Shown: in pieces, positions 8,088 to 16,324 of the stretch
How the letters are laid out: the number at the start of each line of letters is the position of its first letter
Position numbering within the stretch: the first letter of the stretch is position 1
Program-made: the position numbers and the translations under genes
The notes under the pieces: generated by a model
What the model saw: the letters and a program-made list of their open reading frames with translations, nothing else
Told to the model about the DNA's origin: nothing
The model's database searches: none
NCBI RefSeq assembly: GCF_000307875.1
Contig: NZ_AJLS01000119.1
Span: forward strand, 1-32,296
Reading direction: 5' to 3'
Length of the DNA: 32,296 bases
Origin: Neobacillus bataviensis LMG 21833
GTDB lineage: Bacteria; Bacillota; Bacilli; Bacillales; Cytobacillaceae

Positions 8088-8147
8088 TTTACAAAAGAAC
8101 AATGTATATTTACAAAACCTTTACAATTCCTTAAAACGCAGTTTACA
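8088..8147 (+). promoter_or_regulatory. PhoP-box array upstream of pstS
   Basis: Exact TTTACA hexamers begin at 8088, 8109, 8120 and 8142, with a degenerate TTAAAA at 8131. The spacings of 21, 11, 11 and 11 are multiples of about 11 bp. Bacillus PhoP binds direct repeats of TT(A/C/T)ACA separated by about 5 bp, so this is a strong fit. The downstream -10 is either TATACC (8150) or TATTCT (8158); I cannot decide between them. Confidence 0.9.
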
Positions 8148-8221
8148 GTTATACCGTATTCTTATTCATGTAAGGCAGACAAACATCATCACCATCAAAA
8201 ACCTTAGGGGGAATAAAGGAA

Positions 8222-9148
8222 ATGAAAAGTTTGAAAAAATTAAGCCTACTTACAATATTGGCAGCGTTAATGATAGTTATGGCTGCTTGTGGTGGCGGTA
8301 CATCAACAGACAAAACAACAGAAACTGACAAATCAGCAGCGCCAAAAACGGAAAAGAAAGAAATTTCAGGCTCGCTATCCATTTCTGGTTCATCTGCAAT
8401 GCAGCCATTGGTAGCAGCAGCAGCTGAAGAATTTATGAATGAAAATCCAAAAGCTGATATACAAGTACAAGCAGGTGGTTCTGGTACAGGCCTATCACAA
8501 GTTTCTGAAGGATCTGTACAAATTGGTAACTCAGACGTATTTGCTGAAGAGAAAATTCCTGATAAAGCAAGTGAGCTTGTTGATCACAAAGTAGCTGTTG
8601 TGGGTATGACTGCAGCGGTTAATCCTAAGGTTGGTATTAAAGATATTAAAAAAGCAGATTTAATTAAAGTTTTCACAGGTAAAATTACAAACTGGAAAGA
8701 ACTTGGCGGAAAAGATCAAAAGATCGTGCTTGTAAACCGTCCTGATTCATCTGGAACACGTGCAATATTCAATAAGTTTGCACTTGATGGTGCAACACCA
8801 GCAGAAGGAATTACCGAAGATTCTTCTAACACAGTTAAGAAAATCATTAACGAAACAGATGGTGCAGTTGGTTACCTTGCATTCTCATACTTCACTGATG
8901 ATTCTGTAACACCACTTGCAATTGATGGTGTAGAACCAACAGAAGAAAATGTACAGTCAGGTAAATTCCCAGTATGGGCATACCAACATTCATACACAAA
9001 AGGTGAAGCAACTGATTTAGCAAAAGCGTTCCTTGACTACTTAATGTCAGATGATATCCAAACTACTTTATTAAAAGAACAAGGATATCTTCCTGTTACA
9101 AAAATGAAAGTAGAACGCGATGCAGAAGGAAATCAAAAGAATTTATAA
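8222..9148 (+). CDS. pstS: Phosphate ABC transporter substrate-binding lipoprotein PstS
   Basis: PstS captures inorganic phosphate outside the cell and passes it to the PstCAB transporter. The 308-residue precursor has a basic N-terminus, a hydrophobic core (residues 8-20) and a lipobox ending at C23 (MAAC), followed by a Gly/Thr/Lys-rich linker. The mature part has the phosphate-binding signature loops SGSSAMQP (about 56-63), AGGSGTG (about 83-89) and RPDSSGTRA (about 175-183). The RBS is GGGGGAAT, upstream of the ATG. It is the first gene of the pst operon and sits behind a PhoP-box array, so induction by phosphate starvation is expected. The following hairpin probably lets pstS be made in excess over the membrane genes. 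Confidence 0.97.
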   Translation: MKSLKKLSLLTILAALMIVMAACGGGTSTDKTTETDKSAAPKTEKKEISGSLSISGSSAMQPLVAAAAEEFMNENPKADIQVQAGGSGTGLSQVSEGSVQIGNSDVFAEEKIPDKASELVDHKVAVVGMTAAVNPKVGIKDIKKADLIKVFTGKITNWKELGGKDQKIVLVNRPDSSGTRAIFNKFALDGATPAEGITEDSSNTVKKIINETDGAVGYLAFSYFTDDSVTPLAIDGVEPTEENVQSGKFPVWAYQHSYTKGEATDLAKAFLDYLMSDDIQTTLLKEQGYLPVTKMKVERDAEGNQKNL

Positions 9149-9167
9149 ATGATGTAAATGAATAAAC

Positions 9168-9194
9168 GGGGTAAATGCACTAGGCATTTACCCC
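9168..9194 (+). other. pstS-pstC intercistronic stem-loop
   Basis: A perfect 11-bp stem, GGGGTAAATGC (9168-9178) with GCATTTACCCC (9184-9194), and a 5-nt loop. There is no T tract after it, so it is more likely a mRNA-stabilising or processing element, or a partial attenuator, than a full terminator. Confidence 0.8.
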
Positions 9195-9227
9195 ATTACG
9201 ACGTATTTCAGGGGAGTTTGGTTCATT

Positions 9228-10148
9228 ATGGAAAAAATAATTCCTGCAAAAGAAAGATTGTTAAAATCCTCTAAAAATAGGCTGGACGGGGAATTACGCG
9301 GAAAGATGCTAGTGATTATATGTGCCGTGATTATGATTTCCGCAACTATATCCATTACCATTTTTCTAGGCACAAAGGGGTTGCAATCTTTTATTAAAAA
9401 TGGTGTCAGTCTTATTGAGTTCTTAAGCAGTACGCATTGGAATCCTACCAATCAAGCCAATCCGGAATATGGGGCATTACCGTTTATTTTCGGTTCATTT
9501 GCTGTAACATTCCTTTCAGCGCTGGTAGCAGCACCATTAGGGATTGGCGGCGCGATATTCATGACAGAGATTGCACCATCATGGGGAAGAAAAATATTAC
9601 AGCCAGTCATTGAGCTATTAGTTGGAATTCCATCTGTTGTTTATGGATTCATCGGGCTTACAGTATTAGTTCCATTTATAAGGGAACATGTGGGTGGACT
9701 AGGTTTTAGTTTGCTTTCCGGAATGATTGTGCTATCGATCATGATTTTACCAACAATCACGACCATTGCTACGGACGCAATAAGTTCATTACCCAAATAT
9801 TTACGAGAAGGTTCTTACGCTCTTGGCGCGACTCGTTGGCAAACTATTCGAAAAGTGTTGATCCCTGCTGCACTCCCATCACTAATGACGGCAATTGTTT
9901 TGGGGATGGCTCGAGCATTTGGTGAAGCATTAGCCGTTCAAATGGTAATCGGGAATGTAAGGAATTTACCATCAAGTATTTTGGATGCTTCCGCTACGTT
10001 AACAACAATTATTACGTTAAATATGGGTCATACAACTTACGGAAGTGTGGAAAATAATACACTTTGGTCGATGGGGTTAATTTTATTAGTTATGTCGTTT
10101 GCCTTTATTTTACTCATCCGTTATCTTTCATCAAGGAGGAAGCTGTAA
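9228..10148 (+). CDS. pstC: Phosphate ABC transporter permease PstC
   Basis: PstC is one of the two membrane subunits forming the phosphate channel. The 306-residue protein begins with a polar cytoplasmic stretch and a first membrane helix (about 27-48), then about five further helices. The EAA loop that contacts the ATPase is visible at about 194-222 (EGSYALGATRWQTIRKVLIP). The conserved GIPSVVYGFIGL segment (about 133-144) is typical of PstC. GGGGAG lies 11 bases before the ATG. Its stop codon TAA shares one base with the ATG of pstA, so the two are translationally coupled. Confidence 0.96.
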   Translation: MEKIIPAKERLLKSSKNRLDGELRGKMLVIICAVIMISATISITIFLGTKGLQSFIKNGVSLIEFLSSTHWNPTNQANPEYGALPFIFGSFAVTFLSALVAAPLGIGGAIFMTEIAPSWGRKILQPVIELLVGIPSVVYGFIGLTVLVPFIREHVGGLGFSLLSGMIVLSIMILPTITTIATDAISSLPKYLREGSYALGATRWQTIRKVLIPAALPSLMTAIVLGMARAFGEALAVQMVIGNVRNLPSSILDASATLTTIITLNMGHTTYGSVENNTLWSMGLILLVMSFAFILLIRYLSSRRKL

Positions 10149-11035
10149 TGAAAAGTAAAACAGCTGACCGAATTGCAACCGGAGTATTTGTTGCTATTGC
10201 CATTATTATCATTTCAATTCTAGTTGGATTATTTTCTTATATTTTAGTCAATGGATTTAAACACATTTCATGGGAGTTTTTAACTACACCTTCAAGCAAT
10301 ATCCGTGCGGGTGGAGGAATTCGCGACCAATTATTTAATTCGTTTTATATTTTACTTATTACTATGATTATTGCTATTCCCCTTGGGATTGGCGGGGGAA
10401 TCTATATGGCAGAGTATGCGAAGCCGGGAAAAGTAACGGACATTATTCGCTCCTGTATTGAAGTTTTAGCATCACTGCCCTCTATCGTAATAGGAATGTT
10501 CGGATTATTGATGTTTGTTAACATTACTGGTTGGGGATATACGATTTTAGGAGGTGCCTTAGCACTGACAGTCTTTAATTTGCCTGTTATCGTGCGTGTA
10601 AGCGAGGACTCTATTCGTAATGTTCCTCGTGAACTGAAAGAGGCCAGTCTTGCCTTAGGTATTACTCATTGGCATACAATAAAAACCGTACTATTACCTA
10701 GTGCTTTTCCATCAATATTAACGGGGATTATTCTTGCAGCAGGGCGTGTGTTTGGAGAAGCAGCAGCATTATTATTTACAGCAGGACTTTCAACACCAAG
10801 ACTTGATTATACAAATTGGAATCCATTTTCGGATCAATCTCCTTTAAATATATTTCGTCCAGCTGAAACGCTCGCTGTACACATTTGGTCTGTCAACACA
10901 CAGGGGTTAATTCCCGATGTTGAAGCGGTTTCCAATGGTTCGGCAGCTGTGCTAGTCATTTCAGTCTTACTATTTAACCTGTTAGCTAGATGGATTGGAA
11001 GTATCATAACTAAGAAAGTGACTGCAACTAAATAA
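10148..11035 (+). CDS. pstA: Phosphate ABC transporter permease PstA
   Basis: PstA is the partner permease of PstC. The 295-residue protein has an N-terminal helix (about 13-35), about five further helices and the EAA loop at about 165-190 (EASLALGITHWHTIKTVLLP). ASLPSIVIGMFGL (about 108-120) is the counterpart of the GIPSVVYGFIGL segment in PstC. An upstream in-frame GTG/ATG-type extension exists, but AAGGAGG spaced 7 bases before the ATG at 10148 and the one-base overlap with pstC settle the start. Confidence 0.96.
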   Translation: MKSKTADRIATGVFVAIAIIIISILVGLFSYILVNGFKHISWEFLTTPSSNIRAGGGIRDQLFNSFYILLITMIIAIPLGIGGGIYMAEYAKPGKVTDIIRSCIEVLASLPSIVIGMFGLLMFVNITGWGYTILGGALALTVFNLPVIVRVSEDSIRNVPRELKEASLALGITHWHTIKTVLLPSAFPSILTGIILAAGRVFGEAAALLFTAGLSTPRLDYTNWNPFSDQSPLNIFRPAETLAVHIWSVNTQGLIPDVEAVSNGSAAVLVISVLLFNLLARWIGSIITKKVTATK

Positions 11036-11052
11036 AGGGCAGGTGAAAACGG

Positions 11053-11874
11053 ATGGTTACAACTTTATTGGAAAAGGAAACGGCAGAACAAACTATGCAA
11101 TCAACCGTCCAGTTGCAAATGGATAATATATTAAAAGTAAATAATTTAGAAATTTTCTATGGTGAAAAACGTGCTGTAAACGGTATTTCCATGGATATTG
11201 AAAAAAATTCTGTAACAGCTTTGATAGGACCCTCCGGCTGTGGAAAGTCAACGTTTTTAAGAAGCGTCAATCGAATGAATGATCTGATCCCCGGTGCAAG
11301 AGCGCAAGGTGAAATCCTTTATGAGGACATTAATATTTTGTCAGAACAAATCAATGTGGTCGCATTACGAAAAGAAATTGGGATGGTTTTTCAGAAACCA
11401 AATCCATTTCCTAAGTCAATATATGAAAATATAACGCATGCCCTGAAGTTCAGTGGAATCAAAAAGAAAAGTCAGCTAGATGAGATTGTCGAGGAAAGCC
11501 TGCAAAAGGCGGCATTGTGGGATGAAGTAAAAGACAGACTCCATAAATCTGCCCTATCGCTTTCGGGCGGCCAGCAGCAGCGTCTTTGTATTGCAAGGAC
11601 GATTGCGATGAAACCGACTGTAATGCTCCTTGATGAACCATCTTCGGCGCTGGACCCTATCTCGAACTCAAAGGTAGAAGATTTGATCGTTGATTTGAAA
11701 AAGGATTATTCGATTATCATTGTCACCCATAATATGCAGCAGGCTTCCCGCATATCCGATAAAACAGCCTTCTTTTTAAGCGGTGATTTAATTGAATATG
11801 ATGCTACAGAAAAAATCTTCACCAATCCTTCTGTCAAGAAGACGGAAGAATATATCTCAGGAAGATTTGGATAA
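11053..11874 (+). CDS. pstB1: Phosphate ABC transporter ATP-binding protein PstB (copy 1)
   Basis: PstB hydrolyses ATP to drive phosphate uptake through PstCA on the cytoplasmic face. The 273-residue protein has Walker A GPSGCGKS (59-66), the Q-loop region [10 protein letters not shown] (111-120), the signature LSGGQQQR (170-177), Walker B VMLLDEP (190-196) and the switch His in VTHNMQQA. An N-terminal extension of about 25 residues precedes the ABC core and is absent from the second copy. It lies 17 bases after pstA and 12 before the second pstB gene. The corresponding B. subtilis pair is pstBA/pstBB. Confidence 0.96.
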   Translation: MVTTLLEKETAEQTMQSTVQLQMDNILKVNNLEIFYGEKRAVNGISMDIEKNSVTALIGPSGCGKSTFLRSVNRMNDLIPGARAQGEILYEDINILSEQINVVALRKEIGMVFQKPNPFPKSIYENITHALKFSGIKKKSQLDEIVEESLQKAALWDEVKDRLHKSALSLSGGQQQRLCIARTIAMKPTVMLLDEPSSALDPISNSKVEDLIVDLKKDYSIIIVTHNMQQASRISDKTAFFLSGDLIEYDATEKIFTNPSVKKTEEYISGRFG

Positions 11875-11886
11875 GGGGGAAATGGA

Positions 11887-12660
11887 ATGACAATTCCAAC
11901 ATTGACCAGAGAAATATTTGATGTTAAGAACTTAAATTTATGGTATGGGGATCATCATGCACTAAAGGGCATCAACTTTCCGATTAACAAAAAAGAAGTA
12001 ACGGCGATCATTGGACCATCAGGATGCGGAAAATCCACTTTTATTAAGACACTCAACTTGATGATCAATATGGTTCCTAATGTTAAAATGACCGGGGAAA
12101 TTAATTTAAACGGAAAAAATATATTAGACGAGAAAAACGATCTAGTTGAACTTCGCAAACATGTTGGTATGGTTTTTCAGAAAGGAAACCCCTTTCCACA
12201 ATCTATTTATGACAATGTCGCTTACGGTCCAAGAGTTCACGGAATCAAAAAGAAGAAGCACCTTGATGAGCTTGTCATCAAATCATTAATGGATGTGGCT
12301 TTATGGGAAGAAGTAAAGGATCGTCTGTCTGCACCTGCTCTTGGTTTATCAGGCGGGCAGCAGCAAAGGCTGTGCATCGCGAGAGCCCTAGCGACAAAAC
12401 CGGATGTTTTGTTAATGGATGAGCCAACATCTGCCTTGGACCCGATTTCAACCTTGAAAATTGAAGAATTGATATTAGAATTGAAAGAAAAATATACCAT
12501 AGTCATTGTCACCCATAACATGCAGCAAGCATCGCGCGTTTCGGATAAGACTGCCTTCTTTTTGATGGGTGAATTAATCGAATTAGATTCAACATCTACT
12601 ATTTTTTCAAATCCAAAAGATTCACGTACTGAGGGTTATATTACAGGAAGATTCGGATGA
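11887..12660 (+). CDS. pstB2: Phosphate ABC transporter ATP-binding protein PstB (copy 2)
   Basis: This second PstB ATPase (257 residues) is a close paralogue of the preceding gene. It has Walker A GPSGCGKS (43-50), [10 protein letters not shown] (95-104), signature LSGGQQQR (154-161), Walker B VLLMDEP (174-180) and VTHNMQQA. The two differ throughout at scattered positions rather than being a recent copy. The RBS is AGGGGGAA, directly before the ATG. Whether the two form a heterodimer or alternative homodimers cannot be told from sequence. Confidence 0.96.
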   Translation: MTIPTLTREIFDVKNLNLWYGDHHALKGINFPINKKEVTAIIGPSGCGKSTFIKTLNLMINMVPNVKMTGEINLNGKNILDEKNDLVELRKHVGMVFQKGNPFPQSIYDNVAYGPRVHGIKKKKHLDELVIKSLMDVALWEEVKDRLSAPALGLSGGQQQRLCIARALATKPDVLLMDEPTSALDPISTLKIEELILELKEKYTIVIVTHNMQQASRVSDKTAFFLMGELIELDSTSTIFSNPKDSRTEGYITGRFG

Positions 12661-12673
12661 AGAGGTGGCATAA

Positions 12674-13333
12674 ATGAGTGCAAGAGCAAATTTTGATCAC
12701 AATTTAAAAGAGTTAAAAGAAATGCTATTAACGATGGCCCATAAATCGGAATTGCAAATTAAAGAAGCGATGATTGCCCTTTTAAATCAAGATATGGATA
12801 AGGCGAAGAAGGTCATTGACGGAGATAATGAAATCGATGATTTGGATGATGATATTAACAATAAGGCCTTATTATTAATTGCTAGGGAATCACCTGTAGC
12901 GACTGATCTGCGGAAAATAAGTGTGGCATTAAGAGTTTCGTCCGAAGTAGAGCGGCTGGCAGATATTGCTGTAAATATTGCCAAATCTGCCCTCCATATC
13001 GGAAATCAAGAGTATTTTAAAGAAATGATTGATATACCCAAAATGATGGAGATAGCCTTAGAAATGGTTTCTGAATCCATCACTGCCTATTATTCCGAAG
13101 ATATTGAAATGGCTAAAAAATGCGCGAAAAAAGATGATGAAGTGGACAAAATGTTTGGAGACTTGGTACACGAGCTATTGAGCTATATCCCACAGAATCC
13201 GAACGCTACAAACCAGATTATCCAATTAGCATTTGTATGTAGATTTATTGAAAGAATCGCCGACCATTCAACGAATATTGCAGAAAATGTAATATATCTG
13301 GTAACTGGAAAACGGGTTAATTTAAATGCTTAA
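12674..13333 (+). CDS. phoU: Phosphate signalling accessory protein PhoU
   Basis: PhoU is a cytoplasmic metal-binding helical-bundle protein that links the Pst transporter to the sensor kinase and represses Pho signalling when phosphate is plentiful. The 219-residue protein shows the internal duplication of the family. Each half carries the E-R-x-x-D-x-x-x-N motif: EVERLADIAVN (91-101) and FIERIADHSTN (191-201). It lies 13 bases after pstB2, with GAGGTGG before the ATG, and is the last gene of the operon before a terminator. As I recall it, the B. subtilis pst operon lacks phoU, so this resembles operons of other bacilli. Confidence 0.95.
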   Translation: MSARANFDHNLKELKEMLLTMAHKSELQIKEAMIALLNQDMDKAKKVIDGDNEIDDLDDDINNKALLLIARESPVATDLRKISVALRVSSEVERLADIAVNIAKSALHIGNQEYFKEMIDIPKMMEIALEMVSESITAYYSEDIEMAKKCAKKDDEVDKMFGDLVHELLSYIPQNPNATNQIIQLAFVCRFIERIADHSTNIAENVIYLVTGKRVNLNA

Positions 13334-13355
13334 TGTGTAGAATAGTAAACCTTCC

Positions 13356-13390
13356 AAAGATGAGGCCAATCATGAGGCTTCATCTTTTTT
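13356..13390 (+). terminator. Intrinsic terminator of the pst operon
   Basis: AAAGATGAGGCC (13356-13367) pairs with GGCTTCATCTTT with one G-U pair and an 8-nt loop, followed by T residues. Confidence 0.88.
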
Positions 13391-13649
13391 CTATTTCATG
13401 GGAAATAGTGTCGAAATAATTGGTGTTTTCATTATTGAAGGGTGTTGATTTATGTAGAAAGATGAATCTGTCTTAATGAGTAAAAAAAATTCACGCCCAT
13501 GAAGTAGCTAGCTGTTTGAACTTGCAGGATACGACAATTTGTGTTTATTGTCTGCTTTCCATTCTAATGGTACGATTAAATTATCAATTATTATGAATAG
13601 TTTAGATATTTGGTGCATATATTGATTGTTTGCAGATTGGAGGAAGAAA
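13391..13649. other. Spacer before the DUF4912 cassette
   Basis: About 260 AT-rich bases (over 300 from the phoU stop). I see no ORF, strong hairpin or clean -35/-10 pair. TATTAT at 13589 could be a -10 element without a recognisable -35. The GGAGGAAG ribosome binding site of the next gene lies at the end. Confidence 0.4.
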
Positions 13650-14162
13650 ATGATTGAATCTATTGCTTCACCGGATTTATTGCCACTGAAAGGCGAGCTG
13701 AAGGCAAAGCTTGTTACACCAAGGAAGATCATCCTTTTCTGGGATATTTCCGAATTACCAATTAAGATTACTGAATTATTTTTTAACCGAAAATTTGAAG
13801 ATCTTATTCAAGTTGTAAGAATATTTGATGTAACTGATCTATACTTCAATGGTAAAAATGCCCACTATTATCACGAGATACCTGTTCCTTATGGAAAAGG
13901 ACATTGGTTTATTAAAGGATTAACGGAAAATCGCAGCTTTATTGCTGAAATAGGGGTTTATATTACAGGAACCGAATTTTTCCCTCTTTATCGCTCTAAT
14001 TGTATTCATACACCATCACCGGAAATACCAAACGGGCATGTGTCCCAACAGGATTTCTTGCAATTTAAGCGTTATGAAGAACAGCCCCCCAAATGGATGG
14101 ATCAGGTAAGTACATATAGCTATTACCTGAACCCAAACAGTTTGGAGGAAAAAAATGAATAG
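13650..14162 (+). CDS. DUF4912 domain protein
   Basis: The 170-residue soluble protein carries a DUF4912-like segment (about 18-122): VTPRKIILFWDIS with W31, VRIFDVTD with R57 and D60, a GKGHWFIKGL block (about 82-91) and FIAEIGVY (about 98-105). This arrangement (W, R..D, G.W.l, elG) is what I recall of the family. The function is unknown; in other genomes DUF4912 genes sit near glycosyltransferases or alpha-glucan enzymes. The first possible start is a TTG at 13626, but GGAGG six bases before the ATG at 13650 decides. It overlaps the next gene by 8 bases, so they form an operon with the glycosyltransferase. B. subtilis has the unrelated-looking name yqgL at about this position; I am not sure it is the same family. 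Confidence 0.78.
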   Translation: MIESIASPDLLPLKGELKAKLVTPRKIILFWDISELPIKITELFFNRKFEDLIQVVRIFDVTDLYFNGKNAHYYHEIPVPYGKGHWFIKGLTENRSFIAEIGVYITGTEFFPLYRSNCIHTPSPEIPNGHVSQQDFLQFKRYEEQPPKWMDQVSTYSYYLNPNSLEEKNE

Positions 14163-15414
14163 CAGAATTCCCAAAAAGGTTGACTCAGATGATAAACCAC
14201 AAAAAAATTGGCAATTAACCATTTTGATGCTTTGTTGGGAGTTTCCGCCAAATATTGTTGGAGGTCTTTCACGGCATGTATTCGGATTATCCACGCATTT
14301 GGCAATGTTGGGCCACGAAGTCCACGTGTTAACTGCTAGGAATAACGAGCTTCCATCTTTTGAACGGATGAATGGTGTGAATGTTCATCGGGTAAAACCA
14401 ATTAATGAATGGGATGATCATTTCCTCTCATGGATTGCTGGACTTAATTTAGCCATGTCCTTCAAGGCTGAGCAACTTTCAAAAGAGGTAAAGTTTAATC
14501 TCATTCATGCACACGATTGGCTAGTCGGTGCAGCCTCTATTACCTTAAAGGAGTTCATGAAAGTTCCATTATTAACAACTATTCACGCCACAGAGCATGG
14601 GAGAAATAATGGTATTCATACAGAAATGCAGCAATTTATTCATGAAAAGGAAAAACAGTTAATCCTAGAGTCTGATCAACTTATTGTTTGCAGTGAGTAT
14701 ATGAAGGAAGGGCTTGTCTCCATTTTTAATGCGAAGAATGAAAAAATCAGCGTTATACCGAATGGAATAGAACCCTTAAACGCAGAAAGAAATGTTGGAG
14801 ATATATTTCCTGAACTGAAGCGAAAAAAGTACATTTTTTCAATAGGAAGAATTGTTCAGGAAAAGGGGTTTGAAACGATTATTGAAGCAGCAGCATGTGC
14901 CAAAGAAATGAATGTAAATTGTTTATTTGTTATTGCAGGGAAAGGCCCATTACTCGAAGCCTATCAGAAGCAAATCATTGCGAGGAAATTAGATCAATAC
15001 GTCATTTTTATTGGTTATATTACCGATGAACAGCGAAATGCTCTTATTGAAGGAAGTGCGATGGCAGTCATACCAAGTCTTTACGAACCATTTGGCATTG
15101 TTGCTTTGGAAACGATGATCCTTGGGAAACCAACAATCGTCGCCAATACTGGAGGTATGAAGGGAATTGTAAAGCATTTACAAACGGGAATGCTGATGGT
15201 TCCCGGCGATGCCAAAAGTCTGCTAAAACAAATTGAATTCTTACTAAATGATCCAGTGAAAGCAGAAGAAATTGGTGAAAAGGGAAGGCAAATTGTTAAA
15301 AGTTTGTACGGCTGGAAACGAATTGCTTCAGAAACAAGCAGAAGAATGGAAGATACAATAGTAAGTAATAGAATTAATGAAAATGAGCAAAACGCAACAC
15401 CAAATAATTTGTAA
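14155..15414 (+). CDS. GT-B fold glycosyltransferase, family 4/5-like (YqgM-like)
   Basis: The 419-residue protein is a GT-B glycosyltransferase that would use a nucleotide sugar in the cytoplasm. The N-terminal acceptor domain begins with LMLCWEFPPNIVGGLSRHV (about 24-42), the glycine loop seen in glycogen synthase-like enzymes, and has the HAHDW motif (118-122). The C-terminal donor domain has GRIVQEKG (R232, K237) and the E-x7-E motif E311PFGIVALE319. No signal peptide or membrane segment is evident. GGAGG is placed 7 bases before the ATG, which lies inside the end of the DUF4912 gene. The similarity to starch/glycogen synthase-type enzymes suggests an alpha-glucan or glycolipid product, but the acceptor is not readable. 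A glycosyltransferase gene, yqgM, is present at this point in B. subtilis. Confidence 0.88.
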   Translation: MNSRIPKKVDSDDKPQKNWQLTILMLCWEFPPNIVGGLSRHVFGLSTHLAMLGHEVHVLTARNNELPSFERMNGVNVHRVKPINEWDDHFLSWIAGLNLAMSFKAEQLSKEVKFNLIHAHDWLVGAASITLKEFMKVPLLTTIHATEHGRNNGIHTEMQQFIHEKEKQLILESDQLIVCSEYMKEGLVSIFNAKNEKISVIPNGIEPLNAERNVGDIFPELKRKKYIFSIGRIVQEKGFETIIEAAACAKEMNVNCLFVIAGKGPLLEAYQKQIIARKLDQYVIFIGYITDEQRNALIEGSAMAVIPSLYEPFGIVALETMILGKPTIVANTGGMKGIVKHLQTGMLMVPGDAKSLLKQIEFLLNDPVKAEEIGEKGRQIVKSLYGWKRIASETSRRMEDTIVSNRINENEQNATPNNL

Positions 15415-15424
15415 ATAGGTGTAA

Positions 15425-16063
15425 GTGATGATAAATATAACGGAACAACAAAAAAATAAACAAACTACTAATCCACAATTGCCAATTGAGAAGCTTCAAT
15501 TCGTTCCAGGGATTTGGGTAAATGGCAAATACCTTTGGCTGCAAAACTGTACAGAAAAGGTTATTTACGATGAAGAATTAATCATGAAAGTAAAGCAGGA
15601 ACAAATTCACTCTAAGATTCGTTTTTCTAGTGTTTATGTAAGTAATCATGGTAATCAGCCGAAAGAGATAAAAATTTTAGCGATGAATCATTTTTTAAAT
15701 GTCGGACAAGACCATTTTACATTTGTTTCCCCAACAGATCGTCACATTTTTCATCATGCAAATAAAAAGGTTTTTCTCGTAAATGCACAATATAATCATT
15801 CGGGGATAAAAGAATACACAACCATGCCACTGTGGAAAGCTTACACTGATCAAATCTGGAGTTCACTTCAAAAGGGAAACTTAAAATATCAGCCAATGAT
15901 GAAAGGATCTGCGGCTAGTATTTTTGCCATAAAGACAACGATTGCGCCTCACGAAACTAGTAAAATGACTACTTGGACGATTTCTGGTTCAAATAAAAAT
16001 GAATTGATTTCAATTGAACAAGCACTTTTAAAAAACACACTAGCATTTCCTTTTAAAAAATGA
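15425..16063 (+). CDS. Unrecognised protein in the DUF4912/glycosyltransferase operon
   Basis: I do not recognise this 212-residue protein. It has no signal peptide and no membrane segment. The N-terminal 20 residues are polar and probably disordered. The rest looks like a beta-rich domain with alternating hydrophobic residues ([58 protein letters not shown]). The [14 protein letters not shown] stretch resembles the beta-sandwich ends of some carbohydrate-active enzymes, but that is only a resemblance. The gene starts 11 bases after the glycosyltransferase stop with an AGGTGTAAGTG leader, so it is probably co-transcribed and may act in the same pathway. Confidence 0.75.
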   Translation: MMINITEQQKNKQTTNPQLPIEKLQFVPGIWVNGKYLWLQNCTEKVIYDEELIMKVKQEQIHSKIRFSSVYVSNHGNQPKEIKILAMNHFLNVGQDHFTFVSPTDRHIFHHANKKVFLVNAQYNHSGIKEYTTMPLWKAYTDQIWSSLQKGNLKYQPMMKGSAASIFAIKTTIAPHETSKMTTWTISGSNKNELISIEQALLKNTLAFPFKK

Positions 16064-16069
16064 TATTAT
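16061..16069 (+). promoter_or_regulatory. Possible extended -10 promoter for rpmG
   Basis: TGATATTAT is an extended -10 (TGN plus TATTAT) overlapping the stop codon of the upstream gene, about 50 bases before rpmG. No good -35 is visible 17 bases upstream, so this is tentative. Confidence 0.35.
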
Positions 16070-16118
16070 AGAAAAGTCGTATGCACGAACTAGCTTAATC
16101 GTTTGGAGGGAAATTGAC

Positions 16119-16268
16119 ATGCGTGTAAATATTACGTTAGCTTGCACTGAGTGTGGAGATCGTAACTATATTTCAACAAAAAATAAACGTAACAACCCAG
16201 ATCGTCTTGAGCTTAAGAAATATTGCCCAAGAGATAAAAAATCAACACCACATCGTGAAACAAAATAA
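16119..16268 (+). CDS. rpmG: 50S ribosomal protein L33 (type 1)
   Basis: This 49-residue gene encodes bL33, a small protein of the large ribosomal subunit near the E site. The sequence runs [19 protein letters not shown] ... [25 protein letters not shown], which is nearly the standard Bacillus form. C9 and C12 (CTEC) and C36 are present, but the position of the fourth zinc cysteine is D39 (CPRD), so zinc binding may be incomplete or absent. GGAGGG lies 8 bases before the ATG. A terminator follows at once. In B. subtilis rpmGA also lies just before yqgN. Confidence 0.96.
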   Translation: MRVNITLACTECGDRNYISTKNKRNNPDRLELKKYCPRDKKSTPHRETK

Positions 16269-16296
16269 GCAGTGGGGCTTCCTACTGCTTTTTTTG
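16267..16296 (+). terminator. Intrinsic terminator of rpmG
   Basis: AAGCAGTGGG pairs with CCTACTGCTT (one G-U pair) around a GCTT loop, followed by T6. The stem begins within the rpmG stop codon. Confidence 0.9.
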
Positions 16297-16324
16297 TTGT
16301 TAAAAAGTAAGGAGGCACCAAAAG

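Noticed and set aside
11053..12660. Recent duplication of pstB
   Set aside because: The two copies differ throughout, and paired pstB genes are an old, common feature of Bacillus pst operons.
16224..16241. L33 lacking the fourth zinc cysteine as a sign of pseudogenisation
   Set aside because: The protein is otherwise full length and standard; L33 variants without the complete zinc motif are common in bacilli.
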